In this document: piece after piece, positions 28,230 to 35,256 of the stretch
Layout of the letters: the number at the start of each line of letters is the position of its first letter
Numbering within the stretch: position 1 is the stretch's first letter
Assembly: GCA_947498815.1 (NCBI GenBank)
Contig: CANMLU010000001.1
Coordinates: 496,001 to 560,000 of the forward strand
Direction: 5' to 3'
Origin: an uncultured Aquimarina sp.
GTDB taxonomy: Bacteria > Bacteroidota > Bacteroidia > Flavobacteriales > Flavobacteriaceae
DNA length: 64,000 nt
Program-made: the position numbers and the translations under genes
Notes under the pieces: generated by a model
What the model saw: only the letters and a program-made list of their open reading frames with translations
Databases searched by the model: none
What the model was told of the DNA's origin: nothing

Positions 28230-28397
28230 ATGAGGATAGCTCCCGAAGATCTTTTTATCGTAGAACTGGCAATATAGGACAAAGAATTACTAGGAACCGC
28301 CAAAGTAGGAATTTTGACCGCTTCGGTCATTGCAGCTATTCTAGGCTTACTATGGTATAAAATATTCAATAAAGTAACATCTAAAAACAACATATAA
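28230..28397 (+). pseudogene. C-terminal stump of an NhaA-type Na+/H+ antiporter gene
   Basis: One frame of 55 codons reads LFIVELAI, an in-frame TAG, then DKELLGTAKVGILTASVIA and AILGLLWYKIF before a TAA that overlaps the ATG of the next gene. The pattern (xxFIxxLAF, short loop, AKxGIL, glycine-containing last helix) is the end of NhaA. About 330 upstream codons are missing and a nonsense codon interrupts the rest. The frame is conserved across the TAG, so decay is recent or the tail was selected for coupling. Confidence 0.6.
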
Positions 28398-28783
28398 TGA
28401 AAAACACAACAATCGCGCAACAGTATTTAAAGGCTGCCTACGGCAACGAAATAGAAAAAGCTAAAAGCTATTTATCAGATGATATCATATTATCAATGGG
28501 AGGTAATAACGCATTGGCAGGAGTCTACAATGGTAAAGATGCGTTTATGGGAGCATTTGGTAAAATGTTGGAAATGACCAACTACACCTACACAATGAAA
28601 GAAGCGGTAGAATGGCTAGAAGGTAAAGAAAGGGCTATGCTCGTTACTATAGAACAAGCAGAAAAAGATGGTGAAACACATACATTTCAACGTGTGGTTG
28701 ACTATAAAATAAAAGGTGATAAGATCACAGAAATAACAATATATGAAGGTCAACCAGAAATTGTTGACACCATTTTTAAATAA
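28397..28783 (+). CDS. SnoaL/NTF2-like protein (copy 2)
   Basis: A 128-residue SnoaL-like protein: QQYLKAAYGNEIEKAKSYLSDD, GVYNGKDAFMGAF, and C-terminal strands RVVDYKIKGDKITEITIYEG. Its ATG overlaps the stop codon of the NhaA stump (TAATG). It differs considerably from copy 1 at 24022, so they are separate family members, not a tandem duplication. Its end is 7 bp before the pirin start. Likely a cytosolic ligand-binding or isomerase protein; function unknown. Confidence 0.72.
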   Translation: MKNTTIAQQYLKAAYGNEIEKAKSYLSDDIILSMGGNNALAGVYNGKDAFMGAFGKMLEMTNYTYTMKEAVEWLEGKERAMLVTIEQAEKDGETHTFQRVVDYKIKGDKITEITIYEGQPEIVDTIFK

Positions 28784-28790
28784 ATTAACG

Positions 28791-29501
28791 ATGCAAACAG
28801 TGGTACATAAAGCAGACACAAGAGGAGATGCAAATCACGGATGGTTACATTCCAAACACAGTTTCAGTTTTGCCAATTATTATAATCCCGATAGGATGGG
28901 CTTTGGAGCTTTAAGAGTATTGAATGATGACATCGTTTCGGGTGGGATGGGTTTTGGCACACACCCACATAAGGATATGGAAATCATTTCGATTCCGCTA
29001 TCAGGTGACTTAGAACATAAAGACAGTATGGGAAACACCACTGTTATCAAGCAAGGTGATGTACAGGTGATGAGTGCTGGCACAGGAGTACAGCATAGTG
29101 AGTACAATAAGAATCAAGGTGAAGAGGTACGCTTTCTACAAATATGGATTATTCCCAATAAAGAAGGCGTAACACCCCGATATGACCAGATTACTTTGGA
29201 CACTGATAAATTACAAAACAATTTATGTCAAATTCTATCGCCAAATAAAAATGATGATGGGGTTTGGATTCATCAAGAGGCCTGGATGCACATGGGAAAT
29301 CTTAAAGAAGGGCATTCAATTACCTATGAAACAAAAAAATCGAGAAATGGTGTCTATGTATTTGTTTTAGAAGGAGAGATAAAAGTTGGAGAACAAACAT
29401 TAGAAAAACGAGATGCATTAGGGGTTTGGGAAACAGAAGCCATTACAATCGAGTCTAGTGAAGCTTCAAAAGTATTATTGATTGAAGTTCCAATGCTATA
29501 A
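28791..29501 (+). CDS. Pirin-family bicupin protein (copy 3)
   Basis: A 236-residue pirin. The ATG at 28791 is chosen because the product then begins MQTVVHKADTRGDANHGWL, the normal family start; an in-frame ATG 48 bp upstream would overlap the SnoaL gene. Metal motif HPHKDMEIISIPLSG and SAGTGVQHSEYN give the complete three-His/one-Glu iron site, and NYYNPDRMGFGALRVLNDD is the YhhW/YhaK-type block. Last gene of the cluster; a weak hairpin follows at 29533-29565. Confidence 0.9.
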   Translation: MQTVVHKADTRGDANHGWLHSKHSFSFANYYNPDRMGFGALRVLNDDIVSGGMGFGTHPHKDMEIISIPLSGDLEHKDSMGNTTVIKQGDVQVMSAGTGVQHSEYNKNQGEEVRFLQIWIIPNKEGVTPRYDQITLDTDKLQNNLCQILSPNKNDDGVWIHQEAWMHMGNLKEGHSITYETKKSRNGVYVFVLEGEIKVGEQTLEKRDALGVWETEAITIESSEASKVLLIEVPML

Positions 29502-29575
29502 AAAATGAAGAATAGAAACCAGTCGATTTTAATATTGAGTTAAAGCTCTTTTGTTCATAAAAGGGTTATGCCAAA

Positions 29576-29606
29576 CAAAAAAACCAACTCGTTAAAGTTG
29601 GGTTTT
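29576..29606 (-). terminator. Rho-independent terminator behind the duplicated tRNA end
   Basis: On the minus strand AACCCAACT pairs with AGTTGGTT around a 6-nt loop, followed by a run of seven T. It directly follows the 18-bp duplicate of the tRNA-Leu 3' end, as if it once terminated a second tRNA transcript. Confidence 0.6.
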
Positions 29607-29613
29607 CTTTGCT

Positions 29614-29631
29614 GTGCGGGCGGAGAGACTC
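29614..29631. repeat. 18-bp direct duplicate of the tRNA-Leu 3' end
   Basis: GTGCGGGCGGAGAGACTC is identical to 29730-29747, the 3' end (acceptor arm and half of the T arm) of the tRNA-Leu gene, in the same orientation, 116 bp away. No other tRNA parts are kept here. It could be an attachment-site scar of a lost integrative element or the stump of a tandem tRNA copy with its own terminator. Confidence 0.7.
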
Positions 29632-29691
29632 CCTTTGACTTAGCTCAGGATAAACTTCTCGTCTCTCCCAAGTACATCAAGCTTTTGCATA

Positions 29692-29723
29692 CAAAAAAAG
29701 CTTCTCGATTAAGAGAAGCTTTT
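29692..29723 (-). terminator. Terminator of the tRNA-Leu transcript
   Basis: Perfect 11-bp stem (AAAAGCTTCTC / GAGAAGCTTTT, 6-nt loop) with a T-run on the minus strand, starting 7 bp after the tRNA 3' end. Confidence 0.8.
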
Positions 29724-29730
29724 AGTTCGG

Positions 29731-29812
29731 TGCGGGCGGAGAGACTCGAACTCTCACACCTCGCGGCACTAGATCCTAAGTCTAGCGTGTCTACCAATTC
29801 CACCACGCCCGC
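29731..29812 (-). tRNA. tRNA-Leu (anticodon UAG)
   Basis: On the minus strand the gene opens with acceptor GCGGGCG (29812-29806), paired with CGCCCGC at 29738-29732, discriminator A at 29731. The D arm is TGGTGGAATTGGTAGACAC, the anticodon stem CTAGA/TCTAG with loop CTTAGGA, giving anticodon TAG, then a long variable arm TGCCGCGAGGTG as expected for a class II tRNA, and the T arm GAGAGTTCGAGTCTCTC. CCA is not encoded. It reads CUA leucine codons. Confidence 0.95.
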
Positions 29813-29931
29813 ATTTCAATTTTGTACCACTTAGGACTCAGTACAAAACACTTACTTTTATTAGTAAGCGGGTGCAAATATAAGCAATACTTTTAAAATA
29901 AAAAGAGTCAGCTAAAAAAATATAAACTTTC

Positions 29932-29991
29932 ATACCAATTCTTATATAAAATAACAGTATAAAATAGTTTCTTTTATATAAGAATTGGTAT
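29932..29991. repeat. 60-bp element with perfect 20-bp terminal inverted repeats
   Basis: ATACCAATTCTTATATAAAA at 29932-29951 is the exact reverse complement of 29972-29991, separated by 20 bp. It lies upstream of the dipeptidase gene and downstream (plus-strand sense) of the tRNA region. It could be a small MITE-like palindromic element or a bidirectional terminator; the lack of GC in the stem favours a repeat element. Confidence 0.7.
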
Positions 29992-30023
29992 TTGTACTTT
30001 TAGGCGAAAATTAACTCAGTTTC

Positions 30024-31412
30024 ATGCAAAATATACAATCCTATGTTCAGGAACACAAAGATCGTTTTATCAACGAACTTCTTGAACTTCTTAAAATTCC
30101 ATCTGTTAGCGCCGATACCGCTTATAAAGATGATGTGATTAAAACTTCCGAAGAGATTTTTAAAAGCCTGCAAGAAGCGGGTTGCGATAAAGTCGAAATC
30201 TGTGAGACACCTGGATATCCAATCGTTTATGGAGAAAAAAGTATAGACCCAAACCTACCAACAGTATTGGTCTATGGCCATTATGATGTGCAACCACCAG
30301 ATCCAATAGATTTATGGGATAGTCCACCATTTGAACCCGTTATTAAAAACACCGAAATTCATCCCGAAGGAGCCATTTTTGCGCGTGGATCATGTGACGA
30401 TAAAGGGCAAGTGTATATGCATGTGAAGGCATTGGAAATCATGACCAAAACGGGTCAGTTGCCTTGTAATGTAAAGTTTATGATCGAAGGTGAAGAAGAA
30501 GTCGGAAGTAAAAGTTTGGGTTGGTTCGTAGAGCGAAACCAAGAAAAACTGGCCAATGATGTGATTTTGATTAGTGATACAGGAATGATTGCAAAGGATG
30601 TTCCTTCGATCACTACTGGTTTACGCGGACTTAGCTATGTCGAGGTTGAGGTTACAGGACCTAATCGAGATTTACATAGTGGTTTGTATGGAGGAGCCGT
30701 CGCGAATCCTATTAATATTTTGACCAAGATGATTGCTTCATTACATGATGAGAATAATCATATCACCATTCCAGGATTTTATGACAAAGTAGAGGACTTG
30801 TCCAAAGAAGAAAGAGCCGAGATGGCCAAAGCTCCATTTTCTCTCGATGCATATAAAAAGTCGCTGGATATTAATGCTGTTTATGGAGAAGAAGGGTATA
30901 CCACCAACGAGCGTAATTCAATCAGACCAACATTAGATGTAAATGGGATTTGGGGAGGTTACACAGGTGAAGGAGCAAAGACTGTTATTGCTAGTAAAGC
31001 TTATGCCAAAATATCTATGCGTTTGGTACCGAATCAAGATTGGGAAGAGATTACAGAATTGTTTAAAACGCATTTTGAGCATATAGCACCAGAAGCAGTA
31101 ACCGTAAAAGTAACTCCACATCACGGCGGACAAGGATATGTGACTCCAATTGATAGTATTGGATACAAAGCTGCAAGTAAGGCTTACCAGGATACCTTTG
31201 GCAAAACTCCAATTCCTCAGCGTAGTGGAGGTAGTATCCCTATCGTTTCTTTATTCGAAAAAGAATTAAAAAGCAAAACCATCCTTATGGGGTTTGGTTT
31301 GGATAGTGATGCGATACACTCACCCAATGAGCATTTTGGAGTGTGGAACTACTTAAAAGGAATCGAAACTATTCCATTGTTTTATAAATATTTCACAGAG
31401 CTTTCTAAATAA
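30024..31412 (+). CDS. M20-family dipeptidase
   Basis: A 462-residue metallopeptidase of the M20 (carnosinase/CNDP-like) family. Zinc ligands are visible in VYGHYDVQPPDP (His and the catalytic Asp), RGSCDDKGQ (bridging Asp), EGEEEVGS (catalytic Glu pair) and the C-terminal IHSPNEHFG (His). The dimerisation domain is the central segment with GLRGLSYVEVEVTGPNRDLHSG. No signal peptide, so cytosolic cleavage of dipeptides. The stand-alone gene is followed by a nested-palindrome repeat and a strong terminator. Confidence 0.93.
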   Translation: MQNIQSYVQEHKDRFINELLELLKIPSVSADTAYKDDVIKTSEEIFKSLQEAGCDKVEICETPGYPIVYGEKSIDPNLPTVLVYGHYDVQPPDPIDLWDSPPFEPVIKNTEIHPEGAIFARGSCDDKGQVYMHVKALEIMTKTGQLPCNVKFMIEGEEEVGSKSLGWFVERNQEKLANDVILISDTGMIAKDVPSITTGLRGLSYVEVEVTGPNRDLHSGLYGGAVANPINILTKMIASLHDENNHITIPGFYDKVEDLSKEERAEMAKAPFSLDAYKKSLDINAVYGEEGYTTNERNSIRPTLDVNGIWGGYTGEGAKTVIASKAYAKISMRLVPNQDWEEITELFKTHFEHIAPEAVTVKVTPHHGGQGYVTPIDSIGYKAASKAYQDTFGKTPIPQRSGGSIPIVSLFEKELKSKTILMGFGLDSDAIHSPNEHFGVWNYLKGIETIPLFYKYFTELSK

Positions 31413-31418
31413 TATTTT

Positions 31419-31516
31419 GGGCGTTACCCTATCTCGATCATAATCGAGATAGGGTCGGGCTCTCCGTTGTATCCCCGATAGCTATCGGGGGATGCCACTG
31501 CGATCCCTAACGCTAT
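31419..31516. repeat. Nested palindromic interspersed repeat (about 98 bp)
   Basis: Outer arms GGGCGTTA / TAACGC bracket two inner perfect palindromes, CCCTATCTCGAT / ATCGAGATAGGG and CCCCGATAGC / GCTATCGGGG, joined by TCGGGCTCTCCGTTGTAT and GCCACTGCGATCCCTAACGC. The overall pattern (GGGCGTT...GGGTCGGGCT..CCGTTGTATCC...CACTGC.ATCCCTAACGC) is a common dispersed repeat of flavobacterial genomes. It lies between the dipeptidase and its terminator. Confidence 0.75.
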
Positions 31517-31523
31517 AAATACT

Positions 31524-31564
31524 AAAGACCTAGCCGGTTTTCAAAACCTGTTAGGTCTTTTTTT
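31524..31564 (+). terminator. Strong Rho-independent terminator
   Basis: AAAGACCTA pairs with TAGGTCTTT, with an inner stem GGTTTT/AAAACC, followed by a run of seven T. It terminates the dipeptidase transcript ahead of the blaI-type operon. Confidence 0.85.
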
Positions 31565-31574
31565 ATGTTATTTT

Positions 31575-31611
31575 TTTGGAAATTTGATTTTTTACTCTAC
31601 ATTTGTAGAGT
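31575..31611 (+). promoter_or_regulatory. Flavobacterial promoter overlapped by BlaI-type operator
   Basis: A -33 box TTTG (31575-31578) and a -7 box TACATTTG (31598-31605, consensus TAnnTTTG) are 19 bp apart. The dyad ACTCTACA-TT-TGTAGAGT (31594-31611) overlaps the -7 box. BlaI/MecI repressors bind TACAnnTGTA-type dyads, so the adjacent repressor most likely autoregulates by occluding this promoter. Confidence 0.8.
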
Positions 31612-31632
31612 TAATTCTAATTAAGTAGAGCA

Positions 31633-32004
31633 ATGCAATTATCAAAAGCCGAAGAACAACTCATGAAATACCTCTGGAAATTAGAGAAAGCCTTTATGAA
31701 GGATCTTCTTGATGCCTTTCCAGAACCAAAACCCGCAACAACTACAGTGGCTACTTTGCTCAAAAGAATGAAAGATAAGGGTTTTGTCGACTATACATTA
31801 TATGGCAAATCAAGAGAGTACTATCCTTTAGTAAAAAAGACAGATTATTTTTCTAAGCATGTAAATGGCTTAATCAAGAATTTTTTCAACGACTCAGCCT
31901 CCCAATTTGCATCGTTCTTTACTTCAGAGACCGATTTGTCAACTTCAGAATTAGAAGAACTTAAGAAAATAGTAGATCAACAAATCCAAAAACAAAAGCA
32001 ATGA
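31633..32004 (+). CDS. BlaI/MecI/CopY-family repressor
   Basis: A 123-residue winged-helix repressor starting QLSKAEEQLMKYLWKLEKAF, with recognition helix ATTTVATLLKRMKDKGFVDYT and a C-terminal dimerisation helix. In the family, cleavage by a membrane M56 protease releases the operator. The partner, an M56 protein, begins 4 bp before its stop. The dyad just upstream (31594-31611) is its probable operator. No beta-lactamase is adjacent, so the regulated trait is not antibiotic resistance by default. Confidence 0.93.
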   Translation: MQLSKAEEQLMKYLWKLEKAFMKDLLDAFPEPKPATTTVATLLKRMKDKGFVDYTLYGKSREYYPLVKKTDYFSKHVNGLIKNFFNDSASQFASFFTSETDLSTSELEELKKIVDQQIQKQKQ

Positions 32005-33938
32005 TCATCTATCTTATAAAATCATCACTTTGTATGCTACTTCTATGGGGGTTTTATGTCCTGTTCTTGGAAAAAGAAAATATGCATTATACCAAAAGAT
32101 TTTACCTGATCTTCAGTATGGTATTTGCGCTTATTATCCCACTAATCACATTTACATATCAGACAAGTGAAGTTCAAGTAGCTCCAGAAACGATCCCACA
32201 ACCAGTAACGACCATGGTTTTTTCTGAAGAGGTTAGTGCCATAAATCCCCCTGTTCCTTCTGTCAATTACTGGCCACTCCTATTGTGGAGTATCTACGGG
32301 ATAGGACTATTGATTTTTGGATATCGATTTATGAAGAACCTTAGAAATCTCAACAAAAAAATTAAAAGTAACGAACGCTTAAAAGAACCTTCACATATTA
32401 ATGTTTTGGTGAGTGATTCGATCATTCCACATACTTTCTTGAAATATATATTCGTACCAAAAAAAGAGTATCAAGAAAAAAATATTCCAGAAGAGGTACT
32501 GCTTCATGAGAAAACACATGTTACACAAAAACATACACTAGATATACTTTTTGTAGAGATTTTGCATGTTGTCTTTTGGTTTAATCCTTTATTCTTTTGG
32601 ATTAAAAAAGCCATCAAACTCAATCATGAATTCTTGGCCGACCAAACCGTTATCAAACGACAATTTTCTTTACAAACCTATATAAACTTACTCGTTACAT
32701 ATCCAAACAGTTCTCATCAAACTGCGTTATCGAGTCCTATTAATTATTCATTAACCAAAAAACGAATCCTTATGATGTCACAACAATTTTCAAAAACCCG
32801 AGCAGCAGCTCGATTGCTGCTGCTTTTACCACTTTTAATGGTATGCATGTTGCTTTTTAATAATGAAATTATAGCACAGCAAAAAAGTATTAAATACACT
32901 AAAACTTTGCAGGATACGCATCCCGATAAAAAGATAAAAATTCGCGTTAAAAACGAACAAATTACGCTCAATGGTGCAACAACAAGTTTGTCTAATTTTG
33001 CAGGAGCTATTGATGATATGACAAAGCAATGGAAAGATGATGAACTTACCGAATTTCAATTTGATGTTCAAATTCAAAATTCGGATGATTCGTTTGTCGA
33101 AAAGCTTAATGACCAATACAGAAAAACACGATTATATAATGCGAATCCCGATGGTCATGACTTAATCCCACCTCCACCACCTTTGCCACCAAGAGTAAGA
33201 AAAGGGCAGGTTGGTAATATCCCACCGCCTCCTGCTCCGAGAGTAAAAAAAGGCCAAAAGAGTAATATTCCGCAACCACCAAAGCCAGAATCACCACCAA
33301 CACCATTTTCTTCTTCTCAAGTAGAGGTAGAGATGGAATCAGAAATAGCAGCCGAGGAGGCAATGCTTAAAGCAGAAATCGCAAGAGAAGAAGCTGAAGT
33401 GGAGCACGAGTATGAAATTGCAAATGCCATGGAAGTGACGCAGCATGCAAAACATAGCGCTATGCATCAAGCACATCAAGCTCGTGAAGCAGCAGAACAT
33501 GCAAAACATAGGGCTATGCAACAGGCACATCAAGCTCGCGAAGCAGCAGAACATGCAAGACATAGGGCTATGGAATCAGCACATAGAGCAAGAGAACATT
33601 CTCATAGAGTAAGAGAAGAAGCAATGGAAAAGGCCCAAATGGCTCTGGAAGTTGCAGAAAAAGCTAGAGCAGTAGCCATTGAAGAAGCCAGATTCAATAG
33701 AGAACGCGTAATGCAAGACAGAGATAAGTTGTTGGAAGAAGCTAGGGCAGTGGCAGAACAAGCAAGAAAAGTAGCAGAAAAAGCCCGTAAAGAAGCTAGA
33801 AAAGAAGCAGAAAAGGCTAGAGCAGAAGTGAGAAAGGAAGCTGAAAAAGCTCGTAAAGTAGCTAGAAAAGAAATGGAGAAAGCAAGAAAGGAACGACAAA
33901 AGGCCAAAGAAAAAGCCGAAAAAAGTAGAAATCAATAA
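32001..33938 (+). CDS. BlaR1-like M56 membrane metallopeptidase with long Pro-rich and Ala/Glu/Arg coiled-coil tail
   Basis: A 645-residue protein. Three N-terminal membrane helices, the zinc motif H169-E-K-T-H173 with third ligand near E210 (EFLADQ), and a fourth helix near 270-290 form the M56 core. It is followed by a short domain, a proline-rich stretch (PPPPPLPPR at about 388-440) and about 200 residues of Ala/Glu/Lys/Arg-rich heptad-like repeats (AKHRAMQQAHQAREAAEHA units). The usual penicillin-binding sensor domain is absent, so the signal is unknown; the highly charged tail is presumably periplasmic and could span or bind the cell wall. It overlaps the repressor gene by 4 bp. Confidence 0.9.
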   Translation: MIIYLIKSSLCMLLLWGFYVLFLEKENMHYTKRFYLIFSMVFALIIPLITFTYQTSEVQVAPETIPQPVTTMVFSEEVSAINPPVPSVNYWPLLLWSIYGIGLLIFGYRFMKNLRNLNKKIKSNERLKEPSHINVLVSDSIIPHTFLKYIFVPKKEYQEKNIPEEVLLHEKTHVTQKHTLDILFVEILHVVFWFNPLFFWIKKAIKLNHEFLADQTVIKRQFSLQTYINLLVTYPNSSHQTALSSPINYSLTKKRILMMSQQFSKTRAAARLLLLLPLLMVCMLLFNNEIIAQQKSIKYTKTLQDTHPDKKIKIRVKNEQITLNGATTSLSNFAGAIDDMTKQWKDDELTEFQFDVQIQNSDDSFVEKLNDQYRKTRLYNANPDGHDLIPPPPPLPPRVRKGQVGNIPPPPAPRVKKGQKSNIPQPPKPESPPTPFSSSQVEVEMESEIAAEEAMLKAEIAREEAEVEHEYEIANAMEVTQHAKHSAMHQAHQAREAAEHAKHRAMQQAHQAREAAEHARHRAMESAHRAREHSHRVREEAMEKAQMALEVAEKARAVAIEEARFNRERVMQDRDKLLEEARAVAEQARKVAEKARKEARKEAEKARAEVRKEAEKARKVARKEMEKARKERQKAKEKAEKSRNQ

Positions 33939-33975
33939 ATCCACTGGCGATGATCAGAGAATTTGTAATAGCCAG

Positions 33976-33999
33976 AAACTCCCCTAGGGGAGTTTTTTT
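33976..33999 (+). terminator. Rho-independent terminator after the M56 gene
   Basis: AAACTCCCC-TA-GGGGAGTTT followed by T7, 38 bp after the M56 stop codon. Confidence 0.85.
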
Positions 34000-34062
34000 G
34001 TGCAACATTTTGCTGTAAATCAGCGTTATAGATTCATTGTCAATCAAAAACACCCTTAGATA

Positions 34063-35163
34063 ATGTTAAAACGCTTTTTTATTCTATGCTCCGGGGCAGA
34101 TGCTGATATATTAGAGGATAGCTCTACAGGAGAACAAAACAAGTATGTAGGTATAGGCGCCACTGTATTTTTTACAGCTATAATGGCTTTTATTGCAGCT
34201 AGTTATGCGTTGTATACTGTATTCGATAATTATTTCACTTCCATTTTGTTTGGATTAATTTGGGGATTACTGATCTTCAATCTAGATCGATTTATTGTAT
34301 CTACCATTAAGAAAAAAGATAATTTCATGGATGAGCTTTTGCAAGCTACACCAAGGATCATCTTGGCAATTATTATTGCAATCGTGATTTCAAAACCATT
34401 AGAACTAAAAATCTTCGAGAAAGAAATCGATCGGGTACTATTAGAACAAAAGAATGATTTTACCCTTGCAAATAAGGAACAAATTGCTACTCAATATACT
34501 CCTTTGATCGGATCTATTGATACCGAAATTACTTCCTTAAAACAAGAAGTGATTGCTAAAGAAACAGAGGTTAATAATCTTTATGAAACCTATATTGCCG
34601 AAGCAGAAGGTCGAAAGGGAACCGAGCTTATCGGAAAGGGGCCAGTATATAAAGAAAAAAGAGAAAAACACGATACAGCATTAGCTGAGTTAGTTGAGCT
34701 CAAAAAAATAAACGGAGACAAAATTACTTCGTTAGAAATTCAAAAAGCTCAACTCGGCACCGAATATGAAGATCAGGTAGTGACCTCACAACCTATAATT
34801 GATAATTTTGATGGTTTGATGGCCAGAGTAAATGCTTTGAATGAATTACCCTGGTTGCCTTCATTTTTTATTTTCTTATTGTTTTTGGCTATCGAGACAT
34901 CCCCGATTATTGCAAAATTATTGGCTCCAAAAGGAGAGTATGATTATAAATTGGAAGATATTGAAGGTGAAGTAAAAACCTGGGTAGCACAAAAAGAAGG
35001 ACAACGTCGAGTTGTACTTGAAACAGATCATGCCATTAATGATCGAGTATACGGTGACCTTACCGAAGAAGAAGAATTATACGCCTACAAGAAAAAAATT
35101 GCAAGAGAGATGATGAAAAAACAGCAAGATGCATTTTACAAAAGACAAACCGGAATATTGTAG
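34063..35163 (+). CDS. DUF4407-family membrane protein
   Basis: A 366-residue protein with the DUF4407 start FFILCSGADADILEDSSTGEQNKY (in two parts here), paired N-terminal helices (about 30-80), a third at about 95-115, a long charged coiled coil (about 130-255), and one C-terminal helix (FFIFLLFLAIETSPIIAKLL), then a soluble tail. Function unknown; often found near chaperone or stress genes in Bacteroidota. Stand-alone gene between two terminator-like hairpins. Confidence 0.85.
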   Translation: MLKRFFILCSGADADILEDSSTGEQNKYVGIGATVFFTAIMAFIAASYALYTVFDNYFTSILFGLIWGLLIFNLDRFIVSTIKKKDNFMDELLQATPRIILAIIIAIVISKPLELKIFEKEIDRVLLEQKNDFTLANKEQIATQYTPLIGSIDTEITSLKQEVIAKETEVNNLYETYIAEAEGRKGTELIGKGPVYKEKREKHDTALAELVELKKINGDKITSLEIQKAQLGTEYEDQVVTSQPIIDNFDGLMARVNALNELPWLPSFFIFLLFLAIETSPIIAKLLAPKGEYDYKLEDIEGEVKTWVAQKEGQRRVVLETDHAINDRVYGDLTEEEELYAYKKKIAREMMKKQQDAFYKRQTGIL

Positions 35164-35167
35164 AGAT

Positions 35168-35244
35168 TGTCATCCCAGCGCAGGCTGGGTTCTAAAATAT
35201 TTAGTTTTATGTATTGTGGATTCCGGCGTAGGCCGGAATGACAG
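35168..35244. repeat. Palindromic repeat between convergent genes
   Basis: TGTCATCCCAGCGCAGGCTGGG and CCGGCGTAGGCCGGAATGACA form an outer inverted repeat (TGTCAT / ATGACA) with two inner hairpins. It resembles the REP-like element at 4400-4473 in its outer ends and probably serves as a bidirectional terminator for the DUF4407 and hydroxyproline genes. Confidence 0.7.
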
Positions 35245-35256
35245 TATGGATGGTGC

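Noticed and set aside
29568-29834. An 88-codon plus-strand ORF
   Set aside because: It reads antisense through the tRNA-Leu gene and its terminators and has no protein-like features.
33106-33944. Several long minus-strand ORFs rich in Phe, Ser and Cys
   Set aside because: They are antisense shadows of the low-complexity Ala/Glu/Arg tail of the M56 gene.
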